The notes under the pieces: model-generated
Databases searched by the model: none
Seen by the model: only the letters and a program-made list of their open reading frames with translations
What the model was told of the DNA's origin: nothing
Source: Alphaproteobacteria bacterium
Lineage (GTDB): Bacteria > Pseudomonadota > Alphaproteobacteria > SMXP01
Length of the DNA: 64,000 nucleotides
Assembly: GCA_028285305.1 (NCBI GenBank)
Contig: JANQPV010000044.1
Coordinates: 1-64,000, forward strand
Direction of reading: 5' to 3'
Program-made: the position numbers and the translations under genes
In this document: positions 42,822 to 52,146 of the stretch, one piece after another
Layout: every line of letters starts with the position of its first letter
Position numbering within the stretch: the first letter of the stretch is position 1

Positions 42822-45800
42822 GTGAGATCTGACACTGTTGTTACCGCCATATTCTCCTCTCGTTTCTCAGTCCCCTCTTTGTGTTTATTTGTCCTTTCCT
42901 TCGTTTGGATGGCGGTCATCGCGCCTACGGCGAATGGGCAGGTTCCATCGGGTGACAATCAAGCAGAAGTTACAATCCGCAAAAGCCACGGTCTCTCTCT
43001 GTTTGGCTCGCTCAAATACCCGGCCGACTTCGCACATTTTGATTATGTGAATCCAAATGCGCCGAAGGGTGGGACCGTGCGTCTCAGCACTGTGGGCAGC
43101 TTTGACAGTCTTAATCAGTTCACGATTGAGGGAAATCCTGCGACTGCTCTGGCGCTCATTTATGATCAGTTACTGATCGACTCGGCCGATGAGCCGGGCA
43201 GCGAGTACGGCCTGATTGCAGAAAGCGTCGAGGTGCCCTCGGACTATAGCTGGGCGACATTCCATCTGCGGGAAGAAGCGCGATGGCATGACGGCAAACC
43301 GGTTACTCCAGAAGACGTGATCTTCTCCTTGACCGCCCTGAAAGAAGGACTGCCTACGTTTCGCTTCTACTATGCCAACATTGTGGAGGCTCAAAAAGTT
43401 GGTGAGCGGAGTGTTAAGTTTATTTTTGACGAAAAGAATAACCGGGAACTCCCCCTTATTACGGGGCAATTGTACGTCTTGCCCAAGCACTATTGGGAAG
43501 GCATCGGTCAAGACGGTGAGCCGCGCAATATAAAGAACTCGACCCTAGAAAAACCGCTTGGCAGCGGTCCCTATAAGATCGGCAAAGTTGAGCCGGGCCG
43601 GTTCATCGAATACGAAAGGGTAAAGGATTATTGGGGGGCGGATCTTCCCGTTTCCCGCGGGCAAGACAACTTCGATGTTGTTCGTTATGAGTTCTTTTTT
43701 GACTCAACGATTGCTCTCGAAGCCTTTTTTGCGGGCCGCTATGATATTCGTGTAGAGAACAGTTCTAAGAACTGGGAAACACAGTACGAGAACAAGCCGG
43801 CCGTGCAAGAGGGCAAAGTCAAGCGGCTCACTATTCCTTCCGAATTGCCATCGGGGATGCAAGCCTTCTTCTTCAATACCCGAAAGGGCAAGTTCTCAGA
43901 TCGGCGCGTTCGCGAGGCTTTGGGTTTGGCGTTCGATTTTGAGTGGTCCAACAAGAATCTCTTCTTTGATCTGTATAATCGGACGAACAGTTACTTCGAC
44001 AATTCTGAACTTGCGGCCAAAGGATTGCCAGGCGAAGGAGAACTGGCCCTCTTAGAGCCGTACAGAGATCAACTTCCGGCGGAAGTCTTCGAGAAGGAGT
44101 TTAAAGCTCCGGTCAATGACGGGACGGGAAACATAAGGGCGAGTCTGCGAAGGGCCTTCGCCCTTCTCAAAGAGGCCGGCTGGGAGCTCAAAGACCAAAA
44201 GCTCACTCATTTGGCGACGAATGAAGTCATGACCATCGAATTCCTCCTACAGTCCGGAGGGGGCTTCGAACGGGTCGTTCAGCCGTATATCAGCAACTTG
44301 GAGCGCTTGGGCATTTCCGCCTCGATCCGGCCAGTGGATGATGCGCAGTATGTCAACAGACTGGATACATTCAATTTCGACATGGTGGTCAATACCGTCC
44401 GCCAATCTCTTTCGCCGGGAAATGAGCAGCGGGAATTTTGGGGTTCGGCAGCCGCAGACCGAGAAGGAAGCCGTAATGTGGCGGGGATCAAGAACCCCGT
44501 TATTGATGCGCTGATCGAAAAACTGATCTTTGCTGAGGATCGGGATGCGCTCATCACGGCGACAAAAGCTCTTGATCGGGTGCTTTTGTGGAATCATTAC
44601 GTGGTGCCTCAATGGTATAAGGCGGAAACCTGGGTTGGTGTTTGGGATCGTTTTGGACGTCCGGACAATCCTCCTCCCTACTCAACAAAGGTTCCTAAGA
44701 TTTGGTGGTCGAAAGAGGCGGAGGCCGCATCTGTCGTTCAGCCTGCTAAGAGCGCCAGTGTAGACGTTGCGGTTGGTGGGGCTCTACAGACAGATGAAAC
44801 GCTTGAAGAGACCAAGAATGTACACGGTCTTTCGACGTTCGGCGATCTAAAGTACCCACCTGACTTTGAGCACTTTGACTATGTTAATCCGGATGCCCCC
44901 AAAGGTGGCAAGCTTTCCGCCAAGGGGATCACCGCACAAAGTTCATTTGATAGTTTGAACGCCTACATTCTGAAGGGTGACCCTGCAGAAGGATTGATCC
45001 TTTCGTCTGCCGACGGAACGAGTCTCGTGTTTGACAGTCTTATGACTCGGGCCGGCGATGAGCCGGACTCTGTCTATGGGCTCGTCGCTTCGAGAGCCCG
45101 CATAGAGGCTGATGGGTCAGGTATTACGTTCTTCCTGCGGCCAGAGGCTCGTTTTCATGATGGCACGCCATTAACAGCGGAGGATGTGGCCTTTTCGTTT
45201 GCGGCCTTGAAAGAACAGGGAGATCCTCGGTACCGGCAGTCTTTGAGAGACGTAACAGCCGCTGAGGCTATATCGGAGCATGAGATCAGATATACGTTTG
45301 CCCCAGGCGGAGAATGGAGAGATTTGCCAATTGTCATCGCCGAGCTTCCGATCTTCTCGAAGGTGTATTATGCGACGCGAAAGTTTGACGAGACGACTCT
45401 CGAGCCGCCATTGGGGAGTGGACCCTATAAGGTTGGAACGTTCGCGGCCGGACGGTTCATTGAGTATGAGCGGGTGCCGGACTATTGGGCCAAGGATTTG
45501 CCGGTCAATGTCGGGCGATGGAATTTTGATACGCTACGGTACGAGTATTTCCGGGACCGGGAGATTGCGTTCGAGGCGTTTAAGTCCAATCAATATGACT
45601 TGCGCGAAGAGTTTACATCCAAAGTTTGGCAAACCCAATACGACTTTCCCGCTATCCAACGAGGCGACGTTCAGCGCCGGTCCCTTCCAGATGATACGCC
45701 TTCAGGTGTACAGGGATACTTTTTGAATACGCGGCGGCCGCACTTGTCGGATCCCCGAATCCGCGCCGCTCTTGATTTGGCGCATGATTTTGAGTGGACA

Positions 45801-46601
45801 AACAAGAACCTCTTTTACAATCTTTATGACCGTACCGAGAGCTTTTTCGAAGGCTCGAAAGAACTTATGGCGTCCGGCCCTGCCGAAGGGTTGGAGCGCG
45901 ATATCTTGCTCTCTTTCGGAGAACGATTGCCTGTAGGTTTGCTTGATGCCCCTTACGTCCCTCCCGTCACCGACGGTTCAGGCCGCAATCGTCTACAATT
46001 GAGGCTCGCCCGAGATGCTCTGTCGCAAGCAGACTTGTCCTTTGTGGAGGGTAAACTCACCGACAAAGAGGGTCAGCCTCTCGTTCTTGAGTTCCTAATG
46101 TTTGAGCCGTCCTTCGAGCGCGTCATTGCTCCGTTCAAAAAGAATCTCGAGTTGCTTGGTTTCACTGTCAACATGCGGCTCGTCGACTCTGCGCAGTACC
46201 AACGCCGGGTGGAGGACTTTGACTTCGATATCACCGTGCGCCGGTATTCTCAGCGTCTCACACCGGGCGTAGAATTGCGCAATTACTTCAGTTCCATCGC
46301 TGCTGGAACGAAGGGTTCGCTCAATCTCGCGGGGGTGAGGGATCCTTTGGTCGATGATCTTATTGAACGCGTCCTTGCCGCTCGGTCCAGAGAAGAGCTC
46401 AACGCGGCCAGCCGCGCTCTCGACCGGGTTCTGCGCTCAGGCCACTACTGGGTGTCTCATTGGTCCAAGGCGGCTCATCATATCGCTTATTGGGACAAGT
46501 ATGCCTGGCCTGAAACAAAGCCGAAATATCGGCGAGGCATTCTCGACACTTGGTGGGCCCAAGATGCCGACTCAAATTCCGCGGCAACAAGTAAAGATTA
46601 G
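42822..46601 (+). CDS. Tandem-fused double YejA-type peptide-binding protein
   Basis: 1259 residues, twice the length of a normal family-5 solute-binding protein of the YejA type. After one signal peptide (about 1-39, ending NGQ), unit 1 begins near residue 55 (HGLSLFGSLKYPADFAHF) and unit 2 near residue 668 (HGLSTFGDLKYPPDFEHF). Later landmarks repeat in order: LGSGPYKIGK/LGSGPYKVGT, FEWSNKNLFFDLYNRT/FEWTNKNLFYNLYDRT and the C-terminal WW. A short acidic linker of roughly 35 residues joins them. Only unit 1 has a signal, so both are exported as one chain. GTG start with AGGAAGAG upstream. Followed by yejB, yejE and yejF. Expected cargo: peptides or microcin-like molecules. Confidence 0.9.
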   Translation: MRSDTVVTAIFSSRFSVPSLCLFVLSFVWMAVIAPTANGQVPSGDNQAEVTIRKSHGLSLFGSLKYPADFAHFDYVNPNAPKGGTVRLSTVGSFDSLNQFTIEGNPATALALIYDQLLIDSADEPGSEYGLIAESVEVPSDYSWATFHLREEARWHDGKPVTPEDVIFSLTALKEGLPTFRFYYANIVEAQKVGERSVKFIFDEKNNRELPLITGQLYVLPKHYWEGIGQDGEPRNIKNSTLEKPLGSGPYKIGKVEPGRFIEYERVKDYWGADLPVSRGQDNFDVVRYEFFFDSTIALEAFFAGRYDIRVENSSKNWETQYENKPAVQEGKVKRLTIPSELPSGMQAFFFNTRKGKFSDRRVREALGLAFDFEWSNKNLFFDLYNRTNSYFDNSELAAKGLPGEGELALLEPYRDQLPAEVFEKEFKAPVNDGTGNIRASLRRAFALLKEAGWELKDQKLTHLATNEVMTIEFLLQSGGGFERVVQPYISNLERLGISASIRPVDDAQYVNRLDTFNFDMVVNTVRQSLSPGNEQREFWGSAAADREGSRNVAGIKNPVIDALIEKLIFAEDRDALITATKALDRVLLWNHYVVPQWYKAETWVGVWDRFGRPDNPPPYSTKVPKIWWSKEAEAASVVQPAKSASVDVAVGGALQTDETLEETKNVHGLSTFGDLKYPPDFEHFDYVNPDAPKGGKLSAKGITAQSSFDSLNAYILKGDPAEGLILSSADGTSLVFDSLMTRAGDEPDSVYGLVASRARIEADGSGITFFLRPEARFHDGTPLTAEDVAFSFAALKEQGDPRYRQSLRDVTAAEAISEHEIRYTFAPGGEWRDLPIVIAELPIFSKVYYATRKFDETTLEPPLGSGPYKVGTFAAGRFIEYERVPDYWAKDLPVNVGRWNFDTLRYEYFRDREIAFEAFKSNQYDLREEFTSKVWQTQYDFPAIQRGDVQRRSLPDDTPSGVQGYFLNTRRPHLSDPRIRAALDLAHDFEWTNKNLFYNLYDRTESFFEGSKELMASGPAEGLERDILLSFGERLPVGLLDAPYVPPVTDGSGRNRLQLRLARDALSQADLSFVEGKLTDKEGQPLVLEFLMFEPSFERVIAPFKKNLELLGFTVNMRLVDSAQYQRRVEDFDFDITVRRYSQRLTPGVELRNYFSSIAAGTKGSLNLAGVRDPLVDDLIERVLAARSREELNAASRALDRVLRSGHYWVSHWSKAAHHIAYWDKYAWPETKPKYRRGILDTWWAQDADSNSAATSKD

Positions 46602-46610
46602 CGTTCCCGG

Positions 46611-47723
46611 ATGACCGATTACATCATCAGGCGATTGCTCCTTATGATTCCGACCTTGTTCGGGATCATGCTGATTGGCTTCATTGTCGTTCAGTTGGCG
46701 CCTGGCGGGCCTATCGAGAAAATCATTGCACAGATCCAAGGCACTGATGTCTCCGCAGCAACCCGGGCCGGCGGCTCGGCGACCGGTGACTTCGGAGCGG
46801 GAGCTCAGACGACGTTTCAGGTCGATACGTCCGTGAACAGCCGATATCGTGGCGCCCAGGGCCTGGACCCTGAATTCATCAAGGAGCTTGAAAAGCAGTT
46901 CGGGTTCGACAAGCCGGTCCACGAGCGGTTCTTCTTGATGGTGTGGAATTACATGCGTTTTGATTTTGGTGAAAGCTATTTCCGCGACGTCAAAGTGATC
47001 GATCTTATCCTTGAGAAGATGCCCGTTTCCATCTCTCTGGGTTTGTGGAGCACCCTTTTGGTCTATTTGATTTCCATACCGCTTGGTATCCGCAAGGCAA
47101 TGACCGATGGGCAACCTTTCGATATCTGGACCAGCAGCGTCATTGTGGTCGCCTATGCGATTCCGGGATTTCTTCTTGCGGTCTTTCTGATCGTCATATT
47201 TGCTGGAGGCTCATATTTCCAATGGTTTCCATTGCGCGGGATCGTTTCGGAGAATTGGTCCGAGATGAATTTCTTCCAGCAGGTGGCTGACTATTTTTGG
47301 CATCTCATTTTACCGCTGATCGCCTATACGATTGGCTTGTTCGCCACAACGACGATGTTGACGAAGAATTCGTTCCTCGACGAAATCAACAAACAATATG
47401 TCATGACGGCGCGCGCGAAGGGACTGGAAGAGAACAGAGTTTTGTATGGTCACGTTTTCCGCAACGCCATGCTCATCATCGTCTCAGGATTTCCCGCCGC
47501 CTTTGTTGCGATTTTCTTCACAGGCTCGCTCCTTATAGAAACGATCTTCTCGTTAGATGGTTTGGGTCTCTTGGGTTTTGAGTCCATTCTCAACCGGGAC
47601 TACGCGGTTGTGTTCGGCACGCTCTATATCTTCTCCTTGATCGCGTTGGTCGTAAAACTAATCTCAGATCTCGTCTACATGCTCATCGATCCAAGGATCG
47701 ATTTTGAGTCCAGGGCCTTTTAG
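46611..47723 (+). CDS. yejB: Peptide ABC transporter permease YejB
   Basis: 370 residues, six membrane segments. The N-terminal segment (RRLLLMIPTLFGIMLIGF) and the EAA-type loop (ARAKGLEENRVLYGHVFRNA) match the DppB/YejB permease family. It includes the periplasmic insertion of about 70 residues that is typical of YejB. It starts 9 bases after the binding-protein stop. Confidence 0.93.
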   Translation: MTDYIIRRLLLMIPTLFGIMLIGFIVVQLAPGGPIEKIIAQIQGTDVSAATRAGGSATGDFGAGAQTTFQVDTSVNSRYRGAQGLDPEFIKELEKQFGFDKPVHERFFLMVWNYMRFDFGESYFRDVKVIDLILEKMPVSISLGLWSTLLVYLISIPLGIRKAMTDGQPFDIWTSSVIVVAYAIPGFLLAVFLIVIFAGGSYFQWFPLRGIVSENWSEMNFFQQVADYFWHLILPLIAYTIGLFATTTMLTKNSFLDEINKQYVMTARAKGLEENRVLYGHVFRNAMLIIVSGFPAAFVAIFFTGSLLIETIFSLDGLGLLGFESILNRDYAVVFGTLYIFSLIALVVKLISDLVYMLIDPRIDFESRAF

Positions 47724-47732
47724 GAGAACATC

Positions 47733-48803
47733 GTGGCGAGCTTTTTCAAAACACAGAAAGGTTTGTTGCCGCGCGTTGAGCTGAGTCCCATCAACGAGCG
47801 CCGTTGGAGCAACTTTAAAAAGAACCGGCGCGGCTATTGGTCTCTTTGGCTTTTCCTTGTTCTTTTTGTTTTGAGTCTGTTTGCAGAGTTTATTGCCAAC
47901 GACAAGCCCATTATCCTTTCCTATGAGGGGGATCTCCACTTCCCGATCTTTGTCGAGTATTCGGAACAGTATTTTGGCGGCGATTTTCCTACAGAGGCTG
48001 ACTACCGGGATCCGTTTGTTGAGGATTTGATCAAAGAAGGTGACGGCTGGATGGTCTGGCCGATCATTCGATATGGATACGATACGATCAATCGTAATAC
48101 GCCAACGCCGGTGCCGTCGCCGCCCACCTCTGAAAACTGGTTGGGTACGGATGACCAAGGACGCGATGTGGTGGCGAGGGTCATTTATGGCTTTCGCATC
48201 TCAATTCTATTCGGTTTGACGCTGACCATTCTGTCTTCAATAGTGGGGGTGACGGCGGGAGCGATACAGGGTTATTTTGGCGGGTGGACAGATCTTCTGT
48301 TTCAACGGTTTATCGAGATCTGGACGAGCATACCGACCCTTTATCTAATCATTATCGTCGCAGCCGTCATTGAACCTAGTTTTTGGGTGCTTTTGGGGAT
48401 CCTGTTGCTGCTGAACTGGGCGGATTTGGTGGGAGTTGTGCGTGCCGAGTTCTTGCGCGCTCGTAACTTTCAATATGTGCAGGCGGCACGTGCGCTGGGG
48501 GTCGGGGATACTGTGATCATGTATCGACACATCTTGCCGAACGCGATCGTCGCGACCATTACGCTGATGCCCTTTATCCTCAACGGGTCAATTACAGCGC
48601 TGACGTCCCTCGATTTCCTCGGCCTTGGTTTGCCTCCCGGTTCGCCTTCGCTGGGTGAGCTCTTAAAGCAGGGAAAGGCGAACCTCCACGCCCCTTGGCT
48701 CGGGATCTCTGCCTTCTTCTCGATTGCCGTCATGCTCAGCTTGCTGGTGTTCATCGGTGAGGCGGTTCGTGATGCGTTTGACCCCCGCAAGGTCTTGGCA
48801 TGA
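47733..48803 (+). CDS. yejE: Peptide ABC transporter permease YejE
   Basis: 356 residues, DppC/YejE family: a single N-terminal membrane segment, a periplasmic region (about 50-130) and five more segments with the EAA loop (ARALGVGDTVIMYRHILPNA). GTG start at 47733 with AGGAGA at 47722-47727. The stop overlaps the yejF start (ATGA at 48800-48803). Confidence 0.93.
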   Translation: MASFFKTQKGLLPRVELSPINERRWSNFKKNRRGYWSLWLFLVLFVLSLFAEFIANDKPIILSYEGDLHFPIFVEYSEQYFGGDFPTEADYRDPFVEDLIKEGDGWMVWPIIRYGYDTINRNTPTPVPSPPTSENWLGTDDQGRDVVARVIYGFRISILFGLTLTILSSIVGVTAGAIQGYFGGWTDLLFQRFIEIWTSIPTLYLIIIVAAVIEPSFWVLLGILLLLNWADLVGVVRAEFLRARNFQYVQAARALGVGDTVIMYRHILPNAIVATITLMPFILNGSITALTSLDFLGLGLPPGSPSLGELLKQGKANLHAPWLGISAFFSIAVMLSLLVFIGEAVRDAFDPRKVLA

Positions 48804-50422
48804 GGGAGCCTCTTCTCGACGTTAAAGATCTGAGTGTCTCGTTTAGCTCGGGCGGACGCACGATCGAAGCGGTAAGGAATGTGTCCTTCCATATCCACAA
48901 GGGAGAAATCTTAGCCCTGGTAGGGGAGTCGGGTTCCGGCAAATCGGTGAGCGCACTCTCTGTCCTTCGCTTGCTGCCCTATCCTGCAGCGAGCCATCCG
49001 TCCGGAGAGATTTTGTTCGACGGTGAGAATCTCATGGAGGCAAACGAAAAGCAACTTCGCCAAGTACGCGGAAACCGCATTTCGATGATCTTCCAAGAGC
49101 CTATGAATGCGCTTAATCCTCTGCACAAAGTGGAAAGACAGATCGGCGAAATCCTTCAGATCCATAAAGGTTTGACGGCTGAGGACGCGCACTCAGAAAC
49201 CTTGGAGCTTTTAAAGAAGGTTGGCATTCAAGACCCCGAACAAAAAATGAAGTCCTATCCGCATCAGTTGTCGGGTGGACAAAGGCAAAGGGTGATTATT
49301 GCCATGGCGCTCGCCAATCGGCCCGATCTCTTAATTGCAGATGAGCCTACGACGGCGCTTGATGTTACTGTTCAGGCCCAGATTCTGGAGCTCTTGAAGG
49401 AATTGCAGAAAGAATTTGGCATGGCGGTGCTATTCATCACCCATGACCTGGCTGTTGTTCGAAAGTATGCAAACCGCGTTTGTGTGATGACTCAAGGTGA
49501 GATTGTGGAAAGGGGGGACACAGACGAAATATTTACGGCACCGCAGCACAGTTACACCCAGCATCTGTTGCATGCGGCACCCAAAGGAGAGCCGCGACCC
49601 GTTCCGGTTCAAGCTGCGAAGGTGATTTCCGCGAACGATCTGCGTGTTTGGTTTCCGATCAAACGCGGCGTTCTACGCCGGACCGTGGATCATGTCCGAG
49701 CTGTGAATGATGTCTCACTGCAATTGCGGGCGGGAGAAACACTCGGAATTGTTGGCGAGTCGGGGTCCGGCAAGACTACTTTGGGTCTTGCTCTCTTGCG
49801 TCTCCTGTCAAGCACAGGATCCATAGATTTCAACTCCGTCAATATCAGTAATCTGACAAATAAGCAGATGCGGCCCTTAAGGCAAGACCTACAGATCGTT
49901 TTTCAAGATCCGTTCGGTTCGCTTAGTCCGCGTATGTCGGTTGGCTCCATCATTTCAGAAGGGTTGCGTCTTCACAAGCTTTTGCCTGACGACCGAGCAG
50001 AGCGCCGGGCCCTGATAGAGACGGCGCTGCAAGAAGTTGGGTTGGAAGGCGAAAGCCAAGACAGGTTTCCGCACGAATTTTCCGGTGGCCAGCGCCAGCG
50101 GATCGCAATCGCCCGGGCGATCGCGTTGAAACCAAAATTCATCATGCTCGATGAGCCGACCAGCGCTTTGGATATGTCGGTCCAGGCGCAAATTGTAGAC
50201 CTTTTGAGGGACCTGCAAGTGCAGTATGAGCTTTCCTATCTGTTCATTAGTCACGACCTCAAAGTCGTGCGGGCGATGGCTCATAATATCATTGTGTTGA
50301 AAGACGGCTTTGTGGTTGAAAGCGGGACGGCCGATCAAATCTACAACTCGCCCCAGACTGACTACACCAAAGCGCTTATGAAATCGGCATTTGACCTGGA
50401 AACGCTGCCGGGTGCTGCTTGA
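48800..50422 (+). CDS. yejF: Peptide ABC transporter ATPase YejF
   Basis: 540 residues with two ATP-binding cassettes in one chain, as in YejF. Each has Walker A (GESGSGKS and GESGSGKT), the signature (LSGGQRQRV and FSGGQRQRI) and Walker B (LIADEPT and IMLDEPT). It powers the permease pair and is translationally coupled to yejE by a four-base overlap. It is the last gene of the operon. Confidence 0.94.
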   Translation: MREPLLDVKDLSVSFSSGGRTIEAVRNVSFHIHKGEILALVGESGSGKSVSALSVLRLLPYPAASHPSGEILFDGENLMEANEKQLRQVRGNRISMIFQEPMNALNPLHKVERQIGEILQIHKGLTAEDAHSETLELLKKVGIQDPEQKMKSYPHQLSGGQRQRVIIAMALANRPDLLIADEPTTALDVTVQAQILELLKELQKEFGMAVLFITHDLAVVRKYANRVCVMTQGEIVERGDTDEIFTAPQHSYTQHLLHAAPKGEPRPVPVQAAKVISANDLRVWFPIKRGVLRRTVDHVRAVNDVSLQLRAGETLGIVGESGSGKTTLGLALLRLLSSTGSIDFNSVNISNLTNKQMRPLRQDLQIVFQDPFGSLSPRMSVGSIISEGLRLHKLLPDDRAERRALIETALQEVGLEGESQDRFPHEFSGGQRQRIAIARAIALKPKFIMLDEPTSALDMSVQAQIVDLLRDLQVQYELSYLFISHDLKVVRAMAHNIIVLKDGFVVESGTADQIYNSPQTDYTKALMKSAFDLETLPGAA

Positions 50423-50580
50423 GACCGCTTGATTTGTCAACGAGGATTTTTGAGACGCCCGGCTGCGCGTTTGAAGCCAGCGTTTGCATCCCGTAGGCTT
50501 GGACTTCACGCAGTAACTCCGATTTAACGGTAAAGGCTCTATCCTTCGTTTTTGAGGCCACAACCGGGATTTCTTCACGA

Positions 50581-50973
50581 ATGCCCATCAGCCGCGAACA
50601 AGCTCTCCGCAATGCGGATGAAGTGATCGATACGATCAAAGAAAATTACGACCAGCAGCTGTTGGCGAGTGCCACTGAATTTCTGGAACTCGTGAAAAAA
50701 GGCCAGCTCGATTTGGCGACTGCGGCCGTTCACAATATTGCCAGTGAGGCAGCTACCTTTGAATGGATCGCGGTGAGCGAAACTGCGGAAAAAATCAGGG
50801 ACGTCTTGGAAGCGGAGGGTTTAGATAGGAAACAGCGCCTGGCTTTGTTGGGTGCGCACTCTCTTGTTCTTTTGGTGAACTCCAAAATGAAAACGCATTC
50901 AGAAAAGACCAAGGTGTTGCTGCAGGAGTTTGAAAACGCATTTGTGTCGGTAGCGGGCGCTGCGGCAGCCTAA
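50581..50973 (+). CDS. Small helical Hpt-like protein
   Basis: 130 residues, all helical, no membrane segment. The stretch AAVHNIASEAATFEWIAVSE (about residues 48-67) resembles the phosphotransfer helix of Hpt proteins (H-x-I-K-G-x-A-x-x-F), with H51 as candidate acceptor, but A54 replaces the usual Lys and S55 the usual Gly. The next gene, 15 bases downstream, is a stand-alone receiver protein, the natural partner of an Hpt. The assignment is by pattern only; a scaffold that lost activity is possible. Confidence 0.55.
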   Translation: MPISREQALRNADEVIDTIKENYDQQLLASATEFLELVKKGQLDLATAAVHNIASEAATFEWIAVSETAEKIRDVLEAEGLDRKQRLALLGAHSLVLLVNSKMKTHSEKTKVLLQEFENAFVSVAGAAAA

Positions 50974-50987
50974 TTGAGGGGTTCACA

Positions 50988-51518
50988 TTGACACAGCCGA
51001 CCGCCGATTTCAGCGAATGCACCGCTATCGTTCTTGATGATAGCGGACTGATGCTTGAGTTGTTCAAGAGTGTGTTAAAGGCGTTTGCTTTCCGGGAGGT
51101 CAGGACGTACTCGGACGTGAACTTGGCCCTTCAGGATCTCGAAAAGAACTACTATAGTTGCCTGGTAACCGATTGGCTGATGTATCCCGTGAATGGACTG
51201 GAGATCACTCGCAAAATCCGTCATGGGATTTGGGGGCGCGATCGGGAGATTCCCATCGTAATGTGTTCGGGCTATACGGACATGAAACACATTCGGGAAG
51301 GGCTCGAAAGCGGAGTCAGTGAGATCTTGTCAAAGCCCGTCACTCCCGCCTCGATCTATGACAAAGTCTATCAGGCGATATTTTGCCCGCGGCCATTTGT
51401 TGAAACCGAGACCTATGTGGGACCTGAGTTACGGATTGATTTGAGTGCTCTCGGTGAAAAGCCGAAACGCCACGCCGTCCAGAAACCCGAAGATGACGAT
51501 GGTCTGGCGCTAATCTAG
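50988..51518 (+). CDS. Stand-alone receiver-domain response regulator
   Basis: 176 residues. The acidic pair D17-D18 (VLDDSG), phosphoacceptor D62 (VTDWLM), the conserved Ser (about 94, MCSGYTD) and K116 (LSKPV) are intact. After the receiver comes an extension of about 45 residues with FVETETYVGPELR, similar to the YFGPDRR-type tails of alphaproteobacterial single-domain regulators. No DNA-binding or enzymatic output domain. It starts with TTG: GAGGGG at 50976-50981 is correctly spaced and the next ATG would delete the acidic pocket. Coupled to the Hpt-like gene upstream. Confidence 0.85.
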   Translation: MTQPTADFSECTAIVLDDSGLMLELFKSVLKAFAFREVRTYSDVNLALQDLEKNYYSCLVTDWLMYPVNGLEITRKIRHGIWGRDREIPIVMCSGYTDMKHIREGLESGVSEILSKPVTPASIYDKVYQAIFCPRPFVETETYVGPELRIDLSALGEKPKRHAVQKPEDDDGLALI

Positions 51519-51533
51519 CTGGGACCTCACCTT

Positions 51534-51878
51534 CTAAATGTCCGCGGTGTGGTTGGTTATCAGATCCGCAAATTCACTCAAATAGACCGATCCACGGACC
51601 GTCCTTGAAACCAGTACATTTCTCTTATCTTCTGGATCGCGAATGCGCTTAAGCAGGCCCATCTGTCCCATCGTGTCGAGGGCACGGGTGATCGCTGGTT
51701 TGGTCACACCCAGCTTTTCAGAGAGGCTTTTTACTGTGTGAGGAGGGGGCGCCAGGTATACTGTCAGCAGGATTGCCATTTGGCGTGCGGAAAGATCGGG
51801 AGACTCACTCCGCACCGACTCCAACACCACATTGTGCCACATGGACAACGCTTCGAACGGTTTCAATTCCACATGCAT
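51534..51878 (-). CDS. MarR-family transcriptional regulator
   Basis: About 114 residues with the MarR winged helix: SARQMAILLTVYLAPPPHTV, then LSEKLGVTKPAITRALDTMGQMGLLKRI and the wing DPEDKRNVLVSRT. The N-terminal dimer helix is short. ATG 51878 is chosen (TTG at 51881 also possible). It converges on the receiver gene, 15 bases apart. A hairpin or half-site region lies upstream (51953-51968). Confidence 0.85.
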   Translation of the reverse strand: MHVELKPFEALSMWHNVVLESVRSESPDLSARQMAILLTVYLAPPPHTVKSLSEKLGVTKPAITRALDTMGQMGLLKRIRDPEDKRNVLVSRTVRGSVYLSEFADLITNHTADI

Positions 51879-51952
51879 CAACCGCGAGGTACTCCTATTC
51901 CTTATAGGGACTTCCCATGATCTTGGAAGGCACGATTTGGTCCAACCTATCA

Positions 51953-51968
51953 GCGAACAGTTGTTCGC
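51953..51968. promoter_or_regulatory. Palindrome upstream of marR-like gene
   Basis: GCGAAC at 51953-51958 and GTTCGC at 51963-51968 flank AGTT. The perfect 6-base arms lie 75 bases upstream of the MarR-family start and could be its operator. Confidence 0.4.
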
Positions 51969-52014
51969 ACTACCGATGCAGTGATGCGAATCATATTTGC
52001 GCCGAACACGAACA

Positions 52015-52049
52015 AACTTACCAAATGTTTACCTTTTGGCAAGTTTTTT
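52015..52049 (+). terminator. Stem-loop followed by T-run in a gene-free gap
   Basis: AACTTACCAAA at 52015-52025 pairs with TTTGGCAAGTT at 52035-52045 with one G-T-type mismatch, and TTTTTT (52044-52049) follows on the plus strand. This has the form of a factor-independent terminator, yet no plus-strand gene ends nearby, so it may terminate a small RNA or be a binding site. The rest of 51879-52142 holds nothing recognisable apart from the 51953-51968 palindrome and the repeat at 52112. Confidence 0.35.
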
Positions 52050-52111
52050 CCGGAAATGAAGTGATTCGAAATCCTGTCGGTAGTTTTTGTGCCGCGTCAA
52101 GAGTAAATTCT

Positions 52112-52146
52112 CTAGAGCGTTTTTATCAAATCCAGAACGGCTCTAG
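52112..52146. repeat. Short palindromic repeat related to the one at 1-96
   Basis: CTAGAGCGTT at 52112-52121 and AACGGCTCTAG at 52136-52146 form an imperfect inverted repeat. The right arm is the same as that of the 58-94 hairpin at the window start (CGGCTCTAG). Its outer end supplies the stop codon (TAG at 52143-52145, minus strand) of the aminopeptidase gene. Confidence 0.5.

Noticed and set aside
50376-50639. 87-codon minus-strand frame between yejF and the Hpt-like gene
   Set aside because: Translation is partly protein-like, but it overlaps the ends of two better genes and shows no family or ribosome-binding site.
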